Assembly (NCBI GenBank): GCA_036874045.1
Contig: CM072335.1
Coordinates: 8,762,001-8,826,000 of the forward strand
Length of the DNA stretch: 64,000 bases
Direction: 5' to 3'
Origin: Cymodocea nodosa
Lineage: Eukaryota; Streptophyta; Magnoliopsida; Alismatales; Cymodoceaceae
Position 1 is the stretch's first letter. Every line of letters starts with the position of its first letter. A program made the translations under genes and the position numbers. Below, piece after piece: positions 10,540 through 22,311 of the stretch. Below the pieces are notes generated by a model. The model was given only the letters and a program-made list of their open reading frames with translations. It did not search any database and was not told the origin of the DNA.

Positions 10540-12009
10540 TGAAAGGACCTCTAGATTTCGATAATGCAAAAATCAATGTGAGGTTTTAAATTGTATTTCT
10601 TAGGTTGAATAGTCAACAAGAAAGCAAAAGTTGATACAGACAGTTCAAAGTATACTGCAAGTGATAAAAAGGCTTTCGGAAGGTTACCAGGCTTAACTAT
10701 CTGAAAGAGAAATATTTTCGGTGAGTTAACAGTCTAAGTATCCGAAAGGCAATATAAAGTAGTAGCAATACAATCGAACAGTTAGAAGTTTTTCGGACAG
10801 AAGCTTAAAAGACTTTTTAGAGAGTTAGAAAGATAACTATCCGAAATTTGAAGGATTTTGGTGAGTTACAAGTATAACTTTCCGGAACTTAAGTTTTCCT
10901 ATTACGCACGTATAGAATGGAGAAGACAGTAGTTAAAAGCTTAACAGGAAAAATCGAAGAGTTAGATAACCATCCGAAATTTCAAAAGAGTTTCGGTGAG
11001 TTACAGTTTAACTATCCGAAACTTAAGTCATTGAATTTCTCACATATAGAAATCCAAACAGAAGCTCAAATGAGTTTTCGGAGAGTTAAAATGATAACTA
11101 TCTGAAAAACAGGAAGTTTCGGTGAGTTACATTTCTAACTTTCCGAAACTTAAGTTAGTCTTTTTATGCACGTGTAGAATTAAAGAGATAGCAGTCGGAA
11201 GCTTAAAAGAAAAAAATTAGAGAGTTACTGTAGTTAACTATTTGAAAGTCAAGAGTTTTTCGGTGAGTTAAAACTACAAGTCTCCAATTACTTGACATTT
11301 CACGTGAGCAACTTAAAATCCTCATGTGACATAGATAACAGGATGTAAGTGAAGAATCGGTAAGTTATGGACGTTCTTCGGAGAGTTATTCATATAACCA
11401 TCCGAAAGGTTAAGAAAATCATAAGGATATCTTGAAATATCTTTCTGAATAGTAACTTATCGTATTTGGGACTGAAGTCTAATCAAGTACAGTAGAATAC
11501 ATCCGTTGGAAGAAAAATATTATCGTTACACAGGTTTAGTATATATATAAGATACAAACAATGGAATTAGCTTAGCTTTTGCTCATACACATACTTACAC
11601 CAAGCTCAATAGAAGAAAGCTTTAGAGATCAAATCATCTTCAACATTTACAGACTTAATTTCAGAAGCTCATCACGCACTCAACTCTGATACTTACAAGC
11701 TAGTGTTTACTGAAGTACACGGATCAAAACTTCAGAGAAAGGATTGGTTGGAGCTTCGACTAGGAAGTTCAAGTGAATGGTTGGTTCTTGCTTAAACCCT
11801 AAAGCAAGTGATTGTAAGTTTGCGAAAGTTTAGTGAAGCCCAAGTATCCCTTGGGGGTGGACTAGCCGTTAGTGGTGAACCACCTAAAATCTCTATGTGT
11901 ATTCTTTTATCGTGTGCTTGCTATTTCTTTATACTAATCTACCATTAAATTGTTAAGAAACTAATTATTACCATTCACCCCCCCTTTGGTAAGCCATAAG
12001 GTCCTAACA
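10540..12009 (+). repeat. 5' LTR of copia A
   Basis: It starts tgaaaggacctctag and ends aggtcctaaca. U3 contains at least ten inverted-repeat units such as ttcggtgagtta with taactatccgaa, between about 10665 and 11410. A TATA box (tatatatataag) lies at 11540-11551, so R should begin near 11575. U5 ends with the C-rich tract cattcaccccccc shared by all copia LTRs of this window. Confidence 0.95.
10665..11410 (+). promoter_or_regulatory. Array of small inverted-repeat motifs in the copia A U3
   Basis: Repeated units pair (t)tcgg(t/a)(g/a)agtta with taact(a/t)tccgaa across a 4-8 bp loop, for example at about 10990-11020 and 11120-11145. Single acgtg cores occur at about 11172 and 11302. The same array recurs in the 3' LTR (17115-17860), and similar arrays occur in other families. 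They could be binding sites for dimeric transcription factors or transcribed hairpins. This is inference; the repetition is seen. Confidence 0.6.
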
Positions 12010-12011
12010 AT

Positions 12012-12022
12012 TGGTATTAGAG
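12012..12022 (+). promoter_or_regulatory. Primer binding site of copia A
   Basis: The sequence tggtattagag begins three bases after the LTR end. It matches the complement of the initiator methionine tRNA 3' end (tggtatcagag) with one change. The tRNA primes minus-strand synthesis in this superfamily. Confidence 0.85.
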
Positions 12023-12061
12023 TAAGGTTGATCTCGTTAAAAGATTTAACCATCTGAGATC

Positions 12062-12992
12062 ATGGCTTTCCACATTATAGAGGGTTAGAATATCCATCGA
12101 CCTCCCCTCTTTGATGGTAGCAATTATAGTTATTGGAAAAATAGGATGGAGTGCTTTCTCAGAAGTACAGATGTGAAACTTTGGAGAATGGTTGTACATG
12201 GACTAAGGAGGATGAAAGAATCATCTAGATGGATGCTCGTGGGCTTAATTCCATTTACTATGCACTAACTGGTGAACAGTATAATAAAATATCAGCTTGT
12301 AAATTCTCTCATGAAGCTTGGAAGATCCTTCAAATTACATATGAAGGAACCAGCCAAGTTAAAGATACTAAAATCAGCATTTTGTTAAGAAAATATGAAT
12401 TATTCAAAATGCTTGAAAAAGAAAGTATTACTGAAATGTTTTCTAGATTCATAGAAATTATGAATGAACTAAGAGGCATTGGAAGGAGTTTTTCTAATCG
12501 TGAACAGGTACAAAAGATCCTAAGGAGCTTGATAGTTGAATGGAAGCAGAAGTCTACTTCCATACAAGATTTAAAGGATCTGAACAACTATTCAGTTTAA
12601 GATCTGTTGGGAAACCTTCTAGCCCATGAAGTCCAAATGAAGGAATGGAAAGGAGTCACTAAAATAAAGGTAGAGAAAAAGAAAGAACTAGCCTTTCCCT
12701 CAACAGAAGACCAACCAAGCTTAGATGAGGATGAAGTGTTACTGTTGGCTAGGAATTTCAAAAAGATGATGAGACAAGGAGGCAAAGCCAACTCCTTAAA
12801 ATGAAAAGTCTTTACATGCTACAAGTGCAAGAAACTAGGACACATTCAACTTTACTGTCCTTTTCAACAGGAGGAGGACAAACAAAAATGGAAGAGGAAG
12901 AATAAGAAGAAAATGGCTTTGAAAGCCACATGAGATGACAGTAGTTCATCCAACAGCTCATCAGACTCAGATGAGGAGGCATTTGCAAATGT
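12062..12992 (+). pseudogene. copia A gag (UBN2-like capsid domain and CCHC knuckle)
   Basis: The ATG at 12062 starts a frame parallel to family B gag (…PPLFDG, YWK…RM). A TAG at 12086-12088 stands where family B has Gln. A frameshift near 12220 moves to the frame holding ALTGEQYNKISACKF, the EGTSQVKDTKI motif and KYELFKM. The zinc knuckle CYKCKKLGHIQLYCPF (CX2CX4HX4C) lies at about 12818-12865, followed by a basic and serine-rich tail. Gag builds the particle and packages RNA. The copy is broken by stops and frameshifts. Confidence 0.88.
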
Positions 12993-13556
12993 GTGCTTTG
13001 CTGCACAAGAGGTATGTTTTACATCTCCTATTGCTTAGAAAAAGAAAATGATGATGTAGATATAGATAGTCTTCTCTATACAGTAGATAACTTATATGTA
13101 AAATGTAAGAAGTATAAGAAAGAATTAAAGAGTTTAAATTCCTATCTAGAAGATGTTTTTGCTGAACTAGAAAAAGCCCTAGTTGATAATAGGGAATTAA
13201 AAACTAAAATGGATAGCTATAGTTGTAAAAATTTTGATATGAAAGAAGAAAATAAGAATTTGTTATCTGAAGTTACTGATTTAAAGAAAACTATATGTAA
13301 ATTTACTAAGGGTGAAAATAGTTTAAACAAAATCATAGGATCCCAAATAATAAAAAGAAATAAATTTGGCCTAGGGTATGTTGTACCATAGGAAACTCCC
13401 TATTGTGGTGGAAAAATTAGATCTTATAGAGATGGCACAATTGTGTTTGCCATTAAAAAGAGATCTACTTCTATATGGCTACCAAAAGGCAACAGGTTCA
13501 ATATACAAAGGACTAACACTGATGGACCCAAGAAATATGGGTAACAAAAGTCTTAA
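12993..13556 (+). pseudogene. copia A gag C-terminal coiled-coil region, ending in a TAA
   Basis: From 12993 a single frame runs through all of pol. Its first part (12993-13391) is rich in Leu, Lys and Glu with heptad-like spacing (ELKSLNSYLEDVFAELEKAL), as in the extended gag tail of SIRE-type elements. After two decay stops the frame meets a TAA at 13554-13556, five codons before an in-frame ttgcag. The same arrangement occurs in family B, so this TAA may be the true end of gag. Confidence 0.7.
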
Positions 13557-14933
13557 TTTCAACATGATTTGCAGGACTACATGGACAAGAAAGCTCAAAC
13601 GTCTAAGTGGATCATTGATAGTGGATGCTCAAAGCACATGACAGGTAAGAAAAGATTTCTAGAATCTGTTAAATCAATAAATTCAGGATTTGTTAAGTTT
13701 GGTAACAATGAAAAATGTAGAATTACTGCCATAGGAAATGTTGCATCTAAAAATGGAAAAATAGAAAATGTCTTACATGTAAATGGTTTAAAACAAAATA
13801 TGCTAAGTGTAGGTCAATTATGTGACAAATGTTACAATATACTCTTTACTGTAGAAAACCGTTTTATATTACAACAGGATACACATGAAATCAAATTTAC
13901 TAGATATAGAAATAATTCAATTTATGCTTTGGAATTTCCATGTGATAATATATCTAGTGATGCATGTTTAGTTGCTTCTAATAAAGATGAATGATTATGG
14001 CATAAAAGATTAAATCATGCAAACATGAGACTTATAAGAAAATTGACCAAACATGATCTTGTTAGAGGTGTGCTTAAGCTCAAATTCAAGAGAGATAAAT
14101 TATGTAGTGACTGTACAATTGGAAAACAAAAGAAATTAGCACACAAGAGTATTGAAGACATTGCCACACGTCAACCATTAGATCTATTGCATATGGATCT
14201 GTTTGGTCCTACACAGATAGCTAGTTTAGGAGGAAGAAAATATACCTTAGTGGTAGTTGATGATTATACAAGATTCACTTGGGTTATTTTCTTAACACGC
14301 AAGAATAAAGCCTACTATGAATTCAAACATCTCTGCATTAGAATTCAAAATGAAAAAGAATCAACTGTGAAGAAGATCAGAAGTGATCATAGAGGTGAAT
14401 TTGAAAAATCTGAATTTGAAGAATTATGCAATTCTTTTGGCATACTGCATGAATTCTCATGTCCAAGAACTCCTGCACATAATAGAGTAGTAGAGAGGAA
14501 AAATAGATCAGTATAAGAAATGGCAAAGACAATTCTTAATGCATCTGATCTACCAAAGTCTTTATGGGCTGAAGCTGTAAATACTGCATGTTACTCTATA
14601 AACAGAACTCATCTTAGACCTATCCTACATAAGACACCTTTTGAACTATGGTACGGTAAAATACCAAATGTTGGATATTTCAAAGTCTTTGGATCAAGAT
14701 GTTTTGTACTTAATACTAAGGATCAAAAGGACAAATTTGATGCAAAGTCTGATCCTGCTCTACTTGTTGGATACTCTTTAAGAAGTAAGGCTTACATGGT
14801 CTATTTTGAACATGAAAGAAGAGTAGAAGATTCAATGAATGTATTCTTTGATGAAGACATGGTAGGAAAATTCAAGAGGCTAAAAATAGACAGTGAAAGT
14901 GAAAGTGAATTAATAAATCAGAAAATTCCTTAG
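13557..14933 (+). pseudogene. copia A protease and integrase
   Basis: The protease active site is WIIDSGCSKHMTG (about 13608-13646). A GAG-pre-integrase segment follows, with LWHKRLNHANMRL and the CX2C pair in CSDCTIG. The integrase core reads HMDLFGPTQIASLGG (D at about 14196), IRSDHRGEF (D at about 14385; family form SDHGGEF or SDHGTEF) and VVERKNRS (E at about 14493). The C-terminal part keeps NRTHLRPILHKTPFELW and the DPALLVGYS segment. Stops at 13992-13994, 14514-14516 and 14931-14933 break an otherwise continuous frame. Confidence 0.92.
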
Positions 14934-16630
14934 AAAAAGGATAATTCAACACTACCTACACCTATTGTGATAGAAAAAGCATGGAAGACACAGTCTGGAC
15001 ATCCCATTGGATAAATTATTGGGAATATAAATCAAGGTGTTTAAACAAGAAGCAAAATTCAAAATATTTGTAATTATTATGCTTTTGTGTCTGAACTTGA
15101 ACATTCAACAGTTGAAGATGCCTACAATGATAAATACTGGATCATGGCCATGCAAGAGGATCTAAATCAGTTCAAGAAAAATGAAGTCTGGAATTTAATT
15201 GACAGGCCCACCGAAAAATCAATTATTGGAACTAGATAAGTGTTTAAGAACAAACTTGATAATAATGGCAGTATTATCAAAAATAAAGCTAGACTTATTA
15301 CTCAGGGATATAACCAATAGGAAGAAATCGACTATGAAGAAACTTTTGCACCTGTTGCAAGACTTGAAGCAATTAGAATGTTGCTTGCCTTTGCAAGTAG
15401 TATGAAAATCAAGTTTTATCAGATGGATGTTAAAAGTGCATTTCTTAATGGCATTTTGCAAGAAGAAGTATATGTAGAACAACCACCAGGTTTTGAAAAT
15501 GAAGAAAGACCAAACCATGTATACAAACTGAATAAAGCTCTCTATGGTTTGAAGCAAGCACCACGTGCATGGTATGATAAACTGAAGAGTTTCCTTCTTG
15601 AGAATCAGTTTAACATAGGAACTGTAGACAATACTTTATTTATCAAATAAGAAAGTTCTCATATGCTGATTATTCAGATCTACATGGATGATATCATTTT
15701 TGGTACCTCACTTGAGAAACTATGTCATGATTTTCAAATCTTAATGAAGAATGAATTTGAGATGAGTCTTATGGGAGAATTAAAATTTTTTCTAGGATTA
15801 CAAATTCATCAACTTCAGCATGGTATTTTCCTGAATCAAGAAAAATTTTGCAAAGAGATTCTCTTAAAATTTGGTATGGATAAATCCAAAGCAACAGGTA
15901 CTCCCATGAACTCAAATGAAAAACTTGATAAGGACATTTCTAGCATTTCAGTAGATCAAAAGAAATACAAAGGCATGATTGGATCACTTCTGTATCTAAC
16001 AGCCAGTAGACCAAATATAATGTTTAGTATTTGTGCTTGTGCAAGATATCAAGCCTCTCCAAAAGCATCACACTTAAAAGCAGTTAAATGTATATTTAAA
16101 TATCTACAAGGTACCAAAGATTTTGGCTTATTTTATCCTTCACAAAATCATTTGATATTAGCAGGATACAGTGATGTAGATTATGTAGGATGCAAATCAG
16201 ATCGAAAAAGCACCAGTGGGACATGTCAGTTGCTTGGTCATTCACTTGTTTCTTGGTTTAGTAGGAAACAAAACTCTATAGCTCTATCCACCACTGAAGC
16301 CAAATATATGGCAGCAGGTCTATGTTGTGCACAGATTTTATGGATGCAACAAACTCTAGCAGATTATAAGCTAAATTTTCAGAATACCATTATTTACTAT
16401 GACAGTAGTAGTGCCATCAATCTCTCTAAAAATACAGTTCTATACTCTAGAGCAAAACATATCGAGATTAGGCACCACTTTCTAAGAGACCATGTTGAAA
16501 AAGGTCATATTTCCTTAGAATATGTCTCTACTAAAGAATAACTTGCAGATATCTTCACCAAACCATTATCTGAAGCTGCATTTAATCATATTAGATGAAA
16601 TTTAGGGATTTGCTCTTTATATGATTTATA
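14934..16630 (+). pseudogene. copia A reverse transcriptase and RNase H
   Basis: The frame continues from integrase without shift. RT motifs include [19 protein letters not shown] (about 15332), [11 protein letters not shown] (15420), [12 protein letters not shown] (15541) and the catalytic YMDD (about 15682-15693; usual form YVDD). RNase H has GYSDVDYVG, STTEAKYMA, YDSSSAINLS and the closing LADIFTKPL. In-frame stops occur near 15012, 15042, 15236, 15318, 15648 and 16539. Almost all damage is nonsense rather than indel. Confidence 0.92.
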
Positions 16631-16987
16631 ATCTCATATCTCTACTCTCCAAGCTCACAACTAAGAGCTTGTTCTACTAACATCTCTGTTTTGCAGCAAC
16701 TTAGCCATTTTTTTGATACCCAACTATAATTGCTCCACCAACTCAGTATCTAACTTTTCACTTCTTTTTGACAATCGACAAAAAAGAGGGAGAAATATCA
16801 TATTTTGGTAAGCAAAGTTGCAGTAAAATAGGGGGAGAAATTCAAGGGGAGTAATTTCAGAAAAATAGGGGGGGTTTCTAAATTTAATTATTCTGTATTC
16901 CTCATGTGTTTTTCTATATAGATATATAGGGAGAGAAATACATGTAATACATTGTAAGGTTTTTGCCAATATCAAAAAGGGGGAGAT
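16631..16987 (+). other. copia A 3' non-coding region and polypurine tract
   Basis: This is 357 bp without coding potential. Several purine-rich runs (agggggagaaattc, ataggggggg) lie at 16829-16870. The PPT aaaaagggggaga at 16974-16986 abuts the LTR start at 16988. ORF3 is absent here, unlike families B and C. Confidence 0.85.
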
Positions 16988-18457
16988 TGAAAGGACCTCT
17001 AGATTTCAATAATGCAAAAATCAATGTGAGGTTTTAAATTGTATTTCTTAGGTTGAATAGTCAGTAAGAAAGCAGAAGTTGATACAGATAGTTCAAAGTG
17101 TACTGCAAGTGATAAAAAGGCTTTTGGAAGGTTACCAGGCTTAATTATCTGAAAGAGAAATATTTTTGGTGAATTAACAATCTAAGTATCCAAAAGGTAG
17201 TATAAAGCAGTAGCAATATAATCGGACAGTTAGAAGTTTTTCAAACAGAAGTTTAAAAGACTTTTCGGAGAGTTAGAAAGATAACTATCCGAAATTTGAA
17301 GGATTTTGGTGAGTTACAGGTATAACTTTCCAGAACTTAAGTTATCCTATTACGCACATGTAGAATGGAGAAGACGGTAGTTAAAAGCTTAACAGGAAAA
17401 ATCAGAGAGTTAGATAACCATCCGAAATTTCAAAAGAGTTTCGGTGAGTTACAGTTTAACTATCTGAAACTTAAGTCATTGAATTTCCCACATGTAGAAA
17501 TCCAAATAGAAGCTCAAATGAGTTTTCGGAGAGTTAAAAAGATAACTATCCGAAAAATAGGAAGTTTCGGTGAGTTACATTTCTAACTATCTGAAACTTA
17601 AGTTAGTCTTTTTATGCACGTGCAGAATTAAAGAGATAGCAGTCGGAAGCTTAAAAGAAAAAAATCAGAGAGTTACTGTAGTTAACTATTCGAAAGTCAA
17701 GAGTTTTTCGGTGATTTAAAATTATAAGTCTCCAATTACTTGACATTTCACGTGAGCAACTTAAAATCCTCATGTGACACAGATAACAAGATGTAAGTGA
17801 AGAATCGGTAAGTTATGGACGTTCTTCGGAGAGTTATTCATATAACCATCCGAAAGGTTAAGAAAATCAGAAGGATATCTTGAAATATCTTTCTGAACAG
17901 TAACTTATCGTATTTGGGACTGAAGTCTAATCAAGTATAGTAGAATACATCCATTGGAAGAAAAATATGATCGTTACATAGGTTTAGTATATATACAAGA
18001 TACAGACAACGGAATTAGCTTAGCTTTTGCTCATACACATACTTACACCAAGCTAAACAGAAGAAAGCTTTAGAGGTCAAATCATCTTCAACATTTACAA
18101 ACTCAATTTTAGAAGCTCATCACACACTTAACTCTGATACTTACAAGCTAGTGTTTACTGAAGTACACAGATCAAAACTTCAGAGAAAGGATTGGTTGGA
18201 GCTTCGATCAGGAAGCTCAAGTGAATGGTTGGTTCTTGCTTAAACCTTAAAGCAAGTGATTGTAAGTTTGTGAAAGTTTAGTGAAGCCCAAGTATCCCTT
18301 GGGGGTGGACTAGCCGTTAGTGGTGAACCACCTAAAATCTCTATGTGTATTCTTTTATCATGTGCTTGCTATTTCTTTATACTAATCTACCATTAAATTG
18401 TTAAGAAACTAATTATTACCATTCACCCCCCCTCTAGTAAACCATAAGGTCCTAACA
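16988..18457 (+). repeat. 3' LTR of copia A
   Basis: It is the same length as the 5' LTR (1470 bp), with the same ends, U3 palindrome array and TATA region. Differences from the 5' LTR in the first about 170 bases are all transitions, two of them turning CG in the 5' LTR into CA or TG here. That fits decay by methylcytosine deamination. It is followed by the target duplication agttc at 18458-18462. Confidence 0.95.
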
Positions 18458-18462
18458 AGTTC

Positions 18463-19260
18463 AGGCTAATCCAAATTATCTCACCTTAAGGTTATAGAAT
18501 AACCCTTTAGTATGGTGGCACTCGGCTTAGGATCACTCAAAAATGGGTGCAAAAGAAACAAGGCATTAATCCAAGTAGCTAGAAAGACTCAACTAAAAAC
18601 ACATCAGCATGAAACTCATCTTCCTTTAAAGAACTCATAATAGGTCCACGCATATGGCTCTAGAGATACCACTCAAAAGTAAATGGGGGATAATCCCATT
18701 AATCTTAATAGCAACTCTTGAGTTTTCGCAACCTCAACTACTTGAGTTCCAATCAAAAATAGAAAATTACAAAAAAAATTTAAACACCACATAAAAACAA
18801 CAAAACACATACTAATAATGTGAAAATGATAACAAAATAAATATACTATCACAGATTATCGTCAAATGCCTCCCCCCATGCCTAGCTTATGCATTGTCCT
18901 CAATGTAAAGAGATAACTAAGCTAAGTTGAAAACATGCAAACAATAAAGACAAACATAAAACACATTCTACAAGTCAAGAAATTTTCCTCCCCCATGCCT
19001 ATCCTGAACTTCATATGCACATTCAAAATAATAGAATGCCATTTGCAAAACTCATATAAGAAGTGATAAACATGCAAATGGAACAAGAGCATAACATGAA
19101 AAGCATACATGCATGAAAAAGAATAAGTATAAGGGGTGCGTACCTCGCTTGTACATGGAAAAGAAACAAACACTACAAAACTAACACACATATCAAACAG
19201 GAATTTAATAAATAAAAACATATATAAGATAATTATGTATAGAAATAAAATATAGATACA
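18463..19260 (-). other. Element E non-coding region downstream of gag
   Basis: No gene is visible. Two minus-strand purine tracts within about 120 bp, ggcatggggggaggcatt (about 18868-18885) and ggcatgggggaggaaaat (about 18978-18998), are embedded in similar context. Tat/Athila-type 3' regions have comparable tracts after ttgaggacaatg, which also occurs here (18890-18903). The region joins 9511-10539 once copia A is removed. Confidence 0.55.
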
Positions 19261-19606
19261 ATCAAGATGGAGGGGCACTCGAGCTTGCGTTCGTGTGTCC
19301 TCCAAACTAGTTACTACCACTAGCATTTTGTGGGTTCAGTGCTGACGGACTTGGCAAAGATCCATGCTCCTAGTTTCCAACAGATAAATGTTCTAACTAA
19401 GCCTCAATTCTTTTGATTGCCTGAGAGTGCTCCGCTAGCATTGGTCCCATCTTAGTTAATAAAGTTTGAATCCCTTCCTCCATTTTCGCCATTCTACATT
19501 TCATATCAGCATTAATGTTTGACTACATGTTTGGTGTAGGAAGGGTAGAAACTTGCGGTTGGGGCTGCTGGCTCGAACTAGCTCCAAAATGACGTTGCTC
19601 CGGCGC
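19261..19606 (-). pseudogene. Element E gag, C-terminal end
   Basis: Minus-strand frame with a Gln/Ser-rich start (GASSSQQPQPQVSTLPTP), an amphipathic stretch (GIQTLLTKMGPMLAEHSQAI) and a Ser/Pro/Asn-rich tail. Stops at TAG positions interrupt it. It joins in frame to the gag part at 21356 when the solo LTR and one duplication are removed. No protease follows, which is abnormal. Confidence 0.65.
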
Positions 19607-21355
19607 TGTAGGATCATATGGCTACACAAGAGGGGGGTGAATTGTGTATTTTAATATTTTCTGAAATATAATTGAAACTTTAAAACTCAAAAACAAGTCA
19701 AGACATTGTTTTCATAAAATCATTTTTATTCAAGGTTGCAATTACAATATACAATTCAATTCTCCTTAGAAATTGTAGATACAATTATATTTCGATACCA
19801 TGTTTCATCTATACAATTTCATAACTACAAACAGAGAAAACTAATTTGCGGAATTTAAAACATTTCTCCCTATTCGAGATCTTTCTTCTTCTTCTTTCTT
19901 CTTCAACAATTCTTCAATGACGAATATCTTGTCTTTTCATGCTTCACCGAATTTGCTTTCTTCTGATACTTCAAATCTTTAATGACGAAAATCTTACCTT
20001 TTTATGCTTCACTGAATTTTCTTCCACTTGAGAGATTTTTCCCGAAGAGGTGTTTTTGATCCCTGAAAAAGATTTTTCTTTTGGTGTGTACGGATGGTTT
20101 GATCCTCAAAAAGATTTTTCGTTTTGTGTGCAAGGATAAATTAATCAACGAGAATTCTATGCCTTTTATACTATATCTTCATTTTATGCATATCCTTCAC
20201 GTTTAACCACTACTAGTTTTCCACTTCTCCACGTCTTTTCTTTTTCCTTCATCGAAACACACACGTTCTAACCCACATTTATATTTCGAATTTTCTTTAA
20301 TCATCAGTCCTGGATCTCTGAAAAATTTCCTGCAAAATAAACTTTCTCGTCCAAAAATTTTTCATTAGTGTAATAAGAAGTCGTTACTTTAATGTTAACT
20401 AAACGAGTAACACAAGTATATATATATAACTTAACGTTTCTAACTTAACGAGTTCACCATGTACCATTTCACGTGACAAGTATTATAGCTAACTCAACGA
20501 ACTAAGTCTGTAGTGTTATGCTAACTCAACGAACCAACTTAACCTTTCTTTCGGAAGGTTAAAGGATAACTCACCGAAAAGAGTTTAAGTTTCGGATAGC
20601 TATAGATGTAAGTCACCAAAAAACTCTTTATATTATAAAACTAGTGAGACACATGTCAAGACCTAAAAACATGACTTAAGTTACATTTCGGATAGTTACG
20701 ATAGTAAGTCTTCGAAAAACTTTAACTCACCGATTCAGTAATAAACAAATGTTTTTATAATAAGAATTTTACCACGTGCAAAAATAACAACTTAAGTTTA
20801 TAACGCTAACCTAATGCGTTGCCTTAGTGTTCAATATAGCAACTCAACGCGTTTAGTTATGTTAACTTAACAAGTTAAACATGTGCACCTCACGTGATAC
20901 AATACAACATTCGTAACTTATAATTTCACCACGTGTATAACACTAACTTAATGAGTTCGTCTCTTCTTTTACTCACTAACTTAACAAGTTATCACGTGAC
21001 CTATTTTAACCTTTAAGCCTCTAACTTAACGAGTTCTCACGTGACCTCTATACAAATAAAACTCTAACTTAACGAGTTGTCTAAACGTGCACTGTTCATA
21101 ATAGAGAAGATATAACATTAAAACATATCATGCTTTTCAATAAAAACACACGTTAACTTAACGTTTAGCTAAATGAGAAATTAATGCAACGAAACAACTA
21201 GATATTAACTTCAGATCCAATACAGACAAGTATTTATATCAGTAAGCTTTTTCTGTATTAATTGATGATTTTAATTTCTTTTCACAAGCAATAGTAATTG
21301 AGCAAATATGATTATTTTCATTCAGCACACATCATCAAAACAAAAATACTCAACA
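19607..21355 (-). mobile_element. Solo LTR of copia family B, minus orientation
   Basis: The 1749-bp LTR runs from tgtaggatc (19607) to actcaaca (21355). It is the reverse complement of the family B LTR ends seen at 24838 and 26437. Flanks are ggcgc (19602-19606) and agcgc (21356-21360), a 5-bp duplication with one mismatch, and the gag frame closes across it. Its U3 keeps a segment with tcggaaggtta and taactcaccgaa (about 20550-20750). The three array LTRs lack this segment, but the solo LTR at 51619 shares it, so two LTR subtypes exist. Confidence 0.9.
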
Positions 21356-22311
21356 AGCGCATTTTCTCTCAAATAATCTTGGTTTCTCCAACTAAAATTA
21401 GGATGGTTTCTCCATCCAGAGTTATAATATTGGTTGTTCCTCATTCCAGACCCCATAGCTTGTACTTCCTCATATGGTTGTAATTCTTCAATTTTTTTTA
21501 GAGCAGCTTGTAATCTTGCTTCCATGCTAGTAATGTTGTCGACTGCATGAAGTCCTCAAGCAAGTGTAGACCTATCAAAAGTCTTGTCTGAGGATGTCTA
21601 CCATTGCATTGTGCAGTCGGCAAGCTCTTGTAGAAATTCCCAAGTAGCATTCTCTCTTAATTGACAAAAACCACCAGGAGTCATGAACTCTAACATGGTT
21701 CTTGATTGCATGTTCAAACCTTCATAGATAGCTTGGGTCTGCCTTGCCTTGTCAACTCCATGGTTTGGGCATCTAGCTAACAAATTCATAAAGCGCTCCA
21801 TATATCGCTAGAAAGACTCATATGGCTTCTGTTGAATACTTAAAATAGCGTTTTTAAGCTGGATGGTGTGATATAGAGGATGATATTTCTTCAGAAAGAC
21901 CTTGCAGAATTCTTCCCAAGAACGGATTGAGTTAGGAGGTAAACTATACATCCACCTCTTAGCATCCTCCTTAAGTGCAAAGGGAATAAATCTTAGCTTT
22001 ATTACATCTACAGGTACATCAAGCAAATGAATTAGCCTATACATCTCATTAAATTCATGCAGAAATAGGTAGGCATCTTCTCTTTCTAAGCCTAAAAACT
22101 TTGGTAATTGATGTATATAGTTTGAGTGTAACTCAAACTTTTGTCCTTCCACATTTGGAAGCACAAAACAAGATGGTTGGTCAAATTGTGGAGGATACCA
22201 CACATCAGCTAGCACTCTTCCCTGGTCTTCCATTTGATGTAGTGGTGGAGGGTTAACAGGTTCTATAAGAGGTTCACAACGCTCTAACCTATTTGCTTCA
22301 GTTCTCCTCCA
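21356..22311 (-). pseudogene. Element E gag (Athila/Tat type)
   Basis: The minus-strand frame opens after a TGA without a clear ATG. It contains the retrotransposon capsid signature FELHSNYIHQLPKFLGLERE, then IKLRFIPFALKEDAKRWMYS and LPPNSIRSWEEFCKVFLKKY. The second half (ARCPNHGVDKARQTQAIYEG) follows one stop near 21804. The end carries the SGWRNHPNFSWRNQ motif. The solo LTR splits it at 21355. Gag packages element RNA. Its position downstream of integrase is the odd point. Confidence 0.88.

Larger units (their letters stand above)
10540..18457 (+). mobile_element. Full-length Ty1/copia (SIRE type) element A
   Basis: Both LTRs are 1470 bp (10540-12009 and 16988-18457), with ends TG...CA, and the element is flanked by the duplication agttc (10535-10539, 18458-18462). 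The PBS follows the 5' LTR and the PPT precedes the 3' LTR. Gag, protease, integrase, RT and RNase H are in copia order. Frames are kept over long stretches but carry stops. The first about 170 LTR bases differ at eight sites, all transitions. Unlike families B and C, only about 0.36 kb separates pol from the 3' LTR, so there is no ORF3. Confidence 0.96.

Noticed and set aside
18922-19326. 134-codon minus-strand ORF
   Set aside because: Low-complexity translation from the non-coding 3' region of element E in a different frame from gag; no motif.
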